Shown in pieces: positions 60,762 to 64,000 of a DNA stretch of 64,000 nucleotides (the stretch's first letter is position 1; every line of letters starts with the position of its first letter). Below the pieces are notes generated by a model that was not told the origin of the DNA, did not search any database, and was given only the letters and a program-made list of their open reading frames with translations. Source of the stretch: Brevibacillus sp. DP1.3A (GTDB taxonomy: Bacteria > Bacillota > Bacilli > Brevibacillales > Brevibacillaceae); the NCBI RefSeq assembly GCF_013284245.2, contig NZ_CP085876.1, positions 6,258,501 through 6,322,500 of the forward strand. Reading direction: 5' to 3'. The translations under genes were made by a program, and so were the position numbers.

Positions 60762-60850
60762 TTAACTTCCTCCTTTTTCCATTTATGTACCCATAATATA
60801 ACATACATTTTTGTTTGTAAAGTATGATATTTTAGTTTTTTCGCTCATGT

Positions 60851-60876
60851 AAAAAGGCCCCGTATATCCGGAGCCC
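60851..60876 (-). terminator. Terminator of the HesB-like gene
   Basis: GGCTCCG / CGGGGCC stem (one G-T) followed on the minus strand by CCTTTTTAC. Confidence 0.7.
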
Positions 60877-60904
60877 TTCATCTACTAGCTATCATTTTCC
60901 TTGA

Positions 60905-61192
60905 TTAATCCAGCTTAAATTCCACTTCGTCTGTCTCTGGCCGATAATCGACAATCAACCCTCTTCCATTCATATACCACAACTCATCTTTTTCCATATA
61001 AAATGTGATGCCATCCTCTACTGTCGAAATGCCGATTTCATTCGGCAACTCTTTGGCAATCCCCATCGAGAATGAATCCTGAACCGTACTAACGCCTCCA
61101 TACCGGACAAAAAAACGAATGCTGTCTCCTTCTTTGCATCCCCATTCTTCCCGAAACCATGCTACCGCTGCTTTAGTGATCGTCATGTTCAT
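60905..61192 (-). CDS. HesB/YneR-family protein
   Basis: 95-residue protein with the HesB-like fold (ITKAAVAWFREEWG, SIRFFVRYGGVST, ISTVEDGITFYMEKDELWY, LIVDYRPETDEVEFKL). It lacks the three cysteines used by IscA-type proteins to carry iron-sulfur clusters, as in the YneR branch, so cluster transfer is doubtful. Two ATG codons (61192, 61186) are possible; AGGAG lies upstream. Confidence 0.82.
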   Translation of the reverse strand: MNMTITKAAVAWFREEWGCKEGDSIRFFVRYGGVSTVQDSFSMGIAKELPNEIGISTVEDGITFYMEKDELWYMNGRGLIVDYRPETDEVEFKLD

Positions 61193-61283
61193 TAGTACGC
61201 CACTCCTCTCTTCCTATAGTTTACCTCGATTTAGAGATATTTGAAACATAAAAGTATGTTAAATGGAATTGTCCCACTATTTG

Positions 61284-61322
61284 AAAAAAGAACCGATTCC
61301 CTACGCTGGGAACACGGTTCTT
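61284..61322 (-). terminator. Terminator of the two-component operon
   Basis: AAGAACCG-T-GTTCCC / GGGAA-TCGGTTCTT stem followed by TTTTTT on the minus strand. Confidence 0.8.
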
Positions 61323-61331
61323 TCCATCTGT

Positions 61332-62627
61332 TTAAGGCCTTATTGGAAGTGTAACCAAAAAACTCGTTCCGATACCTACCTCACTACTGACCTGAATCTT
61401 TCCGTGGTGAGCATCCACGATCCATTTGGCAATGGAGAGTCCCAAGCCTGTTCCTTCTGTCACACGAGAGCGCATTTTATCCACCCGAAAGAAGCGATCA
61501 AACAAATACGGAATATCCTCTCTGGAAATCCCAATCCCACTGTCTTTTACGAGAATCGAAACGCGACCGCCTTCCTTTTTGCAAGAGACATAAATCCGTC
61601 CGTCTTCGTTTGTGTACTTCAAGGCATTGTCCAGCAAGATGACCATGAGCTGATGCAGACGTTCTTGGTCTCCCACCATCTCAATGGGTTGCTGGATGTC
61701 TGTTTCGAGACGAATTTCCCGTACGATGGCAAGTTGTGCAAAAACCTGGGTGCATTTAATCGCTACTTCGTCTAAGCGTAGCGTCTGATTCATGATCTGC
61801 AACTCATTAGAATCACTTCGAGCCAGTGTGAGCAAATCCGAGACGAGCTTGCTCAAGCGCTTGGCCTCCTGCATCCCAATCATGATTTTTTCGCTTTCCT
61901 GCTCAATCGTATGATCCGGGTGTCTGAAAAGCCTCTCCAGATTGACCATGATGGCCGTGAGCGGCGTCCTCAGTTCATGAGAAGCATCGGCAATAAACTG
62001 CTGCTGTTTTTCCCACGAGACCTGAATCGGGATGAGTGCCCTTCTCGCCAAAAACCACCCAGCCACGATCGCAATGACAATACAGATGATGTCGCCGATT
62101 ATGACAACGTACAGCAAGCTGTCCAGCATATTTTGCTCAGGTGCCAGATTGTAAATTAGTTGAAACTGGTACGCGGTCTGTATCCGATTGCCTACAACGA
62201 CCTTTTTCGGAACCGTAACTGTCTGCACGCGATAGACTTGTCTATTCACTGTTTTCGTTTCGATTCCGTCTGCTTTTCCGTTATGCTGGAATTCTGCATA
62301 CTCCTCCGGCTCCAGCCGGTCACCAAATGCGGTTCCGATGACACGACCAAAGCTATCCCAGACAAGTAAAACATATCGGCGATCCAGATCGTTAAACTTT
62401 TTCCTCTCCTGACGGTTGTATGGAAAAGGGTCGTCTTCAATCCGATGGAGACGAGGCATAGAATCAACTGCCAGCCTTTGACTGACTTTGGTCATTTCTC
62501 GGTCCACCTGCGAATAGAGACGGTACTTCATCGTGTAGTAGACTGCACTCCCCAGCCCGTTCAACAAGAGAAGCACTACTACTACGTTCAACGTTACGAG
62601 CCGAATCCTCGTTTTCCGAAACATCAT
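61332..62627 (-). CDS. Sensor histidine kinase
   Basis: 431-residue membrane kinase. Two membrane helices (about 9-31 and 171-193) flank an outside sensor domain. HisKA box ASHELRTPLTA, N box LLDNALKYT, G boxes KDSGIGIS and GTGLGLSIA. Resembles the CiaH/BaeS-type kinases. Its start overlaps the regulator stop (ATGATG), with AAGGAAG as the ribosome site. Signal unknown. Confidence 0.92.
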   Translation of the reverse strand: MMFRKTRIRLVTLNVVVVLLLLNGLGSAVYYTMKYRLYSQVDREMTKVSQRLAVDSMPRLHRIEDDPFPYNRQERKKFNDLDRRYVLLVWDSFGRVIGTAFGDRLEPEEYAEFQHNGKADGIETKTVNRQVYRVQTVTVPKKVVVGNRIQTAYQFQLIYNLAPEQNMLDSLLYVVIIGDIICIVIAIVAGWFLARRALIPIQVSWEKQQQFIADASHELRTPLTAIMVNLERLFRHPDHTIEQESEKIMIGMQEAKRLSKLVSDLLTLARSDSNELQIMNQTLRLDEVAIKCTQVFAQLAIVREIRLETDIQQPIEMVGDQERLHQLMVILLDNALKYTNEDGRIYVSCKKEGGRVSILVKDSGIGISREDIPYLFDRFFRVDKMRSRVTEGTGLGLSIAKWIVDAHHGKIQVSSEVGIGTSFLVTLPIRP

Positions 62628-63298
62628 TTGTCTTCCTTTTTCAAAATGTAGCCCACATTGCGGATCGTTCGGATGAAGCCTTCGTAAGCACCCAACTTCT
62701 TGCGCAGGTAGTGGACATACAAATCGACCACTCCGTAATTCGCTTCTGAATCAATTCCCCATACGCGGTCAAAAATTTGTTGGCGCGTCAATATTTGCTC
62801 CCGATTTTGCAGGAAGTACTTAAGCAGTTCGTACTCCTTCGTTGTTAGCTTCATCGGCTCATCATCAACAAAACCGTCATATTCATTTATCTTCAGCGAT
62901 AGAGGACCGTATGCCAGCTCGCCTTCTGCGTTCTGTTTCCCTTGTCGACGCAAGAGGGCTCTCACTCTCGCCGTCAATTCTTCGGCCGCAAAAGGCTTGA
63001 CCAAATAATCGTCTGCTCCGGCATCCAATCCCTCGACTCTCGACTCTACGCTATCTTTTGCCGTTAAAAACAAAACTGGCGTCATTATACCTTTTGCACG
63101 CAGCGTTCTTACCAGTGAAAGACCATCCATTCCTGGCATCATAATGTCCAGGACCAACAAATCGTAGATGCCGCGTTCCGCCAATAACAAGCCGTCATCT
63201 CCGCGCTCTGCCGTATCCACCTGATATCCTTCATCGGTCAGTACTCCTGCAATTGTTTGAAGCAGCGCTTTTTCATCCTCCACTGCAAGAATAAGCAT
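62624..63298 (-). CDS. OmpR-family response regulator
   Basis: 224-residue regulator: receiver with VEDE acidic pair, phosphoacceptor in LLVLDIMMPGMDG and conserved Lys in YLVKPF; C-terminal winged helix (KLTTKEYELLKYFLQN, YVHYLRKKLG, IRTIRNVGYIL). First gene of the two-component operon with the kinase above; targets unknown. Confidence 0.94.
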   Translation of the reverse strand: MLILAVEDEKALLQTIAGVLTDEGYQVDTAERGDDGLLLAERGIYDLLVLDIMMPGMDGLSLVRTLRAKGIMTPVLFLTAKDSVESRVEGLDAGADDYLVKPFAAEELTARVRALLRRQGKQNAEGELAYGPLSLKINEYDGFVDDEPMKLTTKEYELLKYFLQNREQILTRQQIFDRVWGIDSEANYGVVDLYVHYLRKKLGAYEGFIRTIRNVGYILKKEDK

Positions 63299-63463
63299 AT
63301 TGATCCCTCTTTCATTTGAAAAAGCTGTATGTCATTCAGCATAGCATAATCGACTGGAATCACAATAATGACCACACTCGCCGATCTCGGCTGTGCACAC
63401 GCTCCTTTTATTAGAGCACGTATTTTTTTGAATCAGATTTGTAGGTGCTGGCGGAAATACAAA

Positions 63464-63514
63464 AAAAGCTGCATTCTCCATTACTTTTTACAAGTAATCG
63501 GGAATACAGCTTTT
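63464..63514 (-). terminator. rRNA operon terminator
   Basis: Long stem AAAAGCTG-ATTC-...-ATTACT with AGTAAT-...-GAAT-CAGCTTTT, followed on the minus strand by seven T. Lies about 45 bases after the 23S 3' end. Confidence 0.85.
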
Positions 63515-63556
63515 CGTCTCATTCCTTCAAAACTGAATACGCATGATTGCTAAGTG

Positions 63557-64000
<444 letters not shown>

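Overview
The window looks like chromosome from an endospore-forming Firmicute. Strong AGGAGG-type ribosome sites, sporulation proteins (YunB, YtaF), two ydaO/c-di-AMP riboswitches, a bacillus-style CydAB oxidase and the gene families present point to Paenibacillaceae, most probably Brevibacillus. That assignment is inference from content; no database search was possible. No prophage, insertion sequence, CRISPR array or tRNA was recognised.

Layout. 1-2.8 kb: 3' part of a sensor kinase, a nitroreductase, a frameshifted SDR gene and a 34-codon membrane peptide. 2.8-7.5 kb: ba3-type cytochrome oxidase genes, a probable type I toxin/antisense RNA module, and an NreBC-like pair whose sensor carries the four-cysteine pattern of the NreB iron-sulfur oxygen sensor. 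7.6-15.1 kb: GNAT acetyltransferase, copper-amine-oxidase-like surface protein, YunB, Ca2+ P-type ATPase, YtaF, and a TetR/HXXEE pair. 15.1-17.9 kb: ECF sigma factor and DUF4179 anti-sigma factor, with a relic of a second anti-sigma gene end and a large nested palindrome.

17.9-37.2 kb is the most unusual part and centres on potassium and osmotic control. A c-di-AMP riboswitch precedes a kdp operon (35-residue peptide, kdpF, kdpA, kdpB, kdpC, then a tandemly duplicated kinase-less KdpD-like sensor and two further genes). Just upstream lies a second, incomplete kdp unit (kdpF-like and kdpB only) joined to a chemoreceptor and a GGDEF-EAL protein. Another c-di-AMP riboswitch precedes a glycine-betaine-type ABC transporter whose ATPase carries CBS domains. 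Together these form a dense cluster of probable c-di-AMP control points, with c-di-GMP signalling beside it.

37.3-37.9 kb has two more nested palindromes. 37.9-43.9 kb: copper export (copZ, copA with CsoR-type operators), a VanZ-like protein, and pseudouridine breakdown (psuK, psuG). 44.1-46.6 kb: an MhqR-like repressor, azoreductase, DoxX protein and pirin, with matching operator palindromes in front of three of them. 46.7-52.6 kb: cydAB, an Lrp/AsnC regulator, an MFS exporter and a CoA-transferase. 52.7-59.8 kb: a LytTR regulator and a sigma-54 activator followed by a near-perfect -24/-12 promoter driving a transporter, an M20 amidohydrolase and an N-acylamino-acid-racemase-like enzyme. 59.8-63.3 kb: an unknown gene, a HesB-like protein and a two-component system. 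The window ends inside a 23S rRNA gene on the minus strand, which has a terminator but no 5S gene directly after it.
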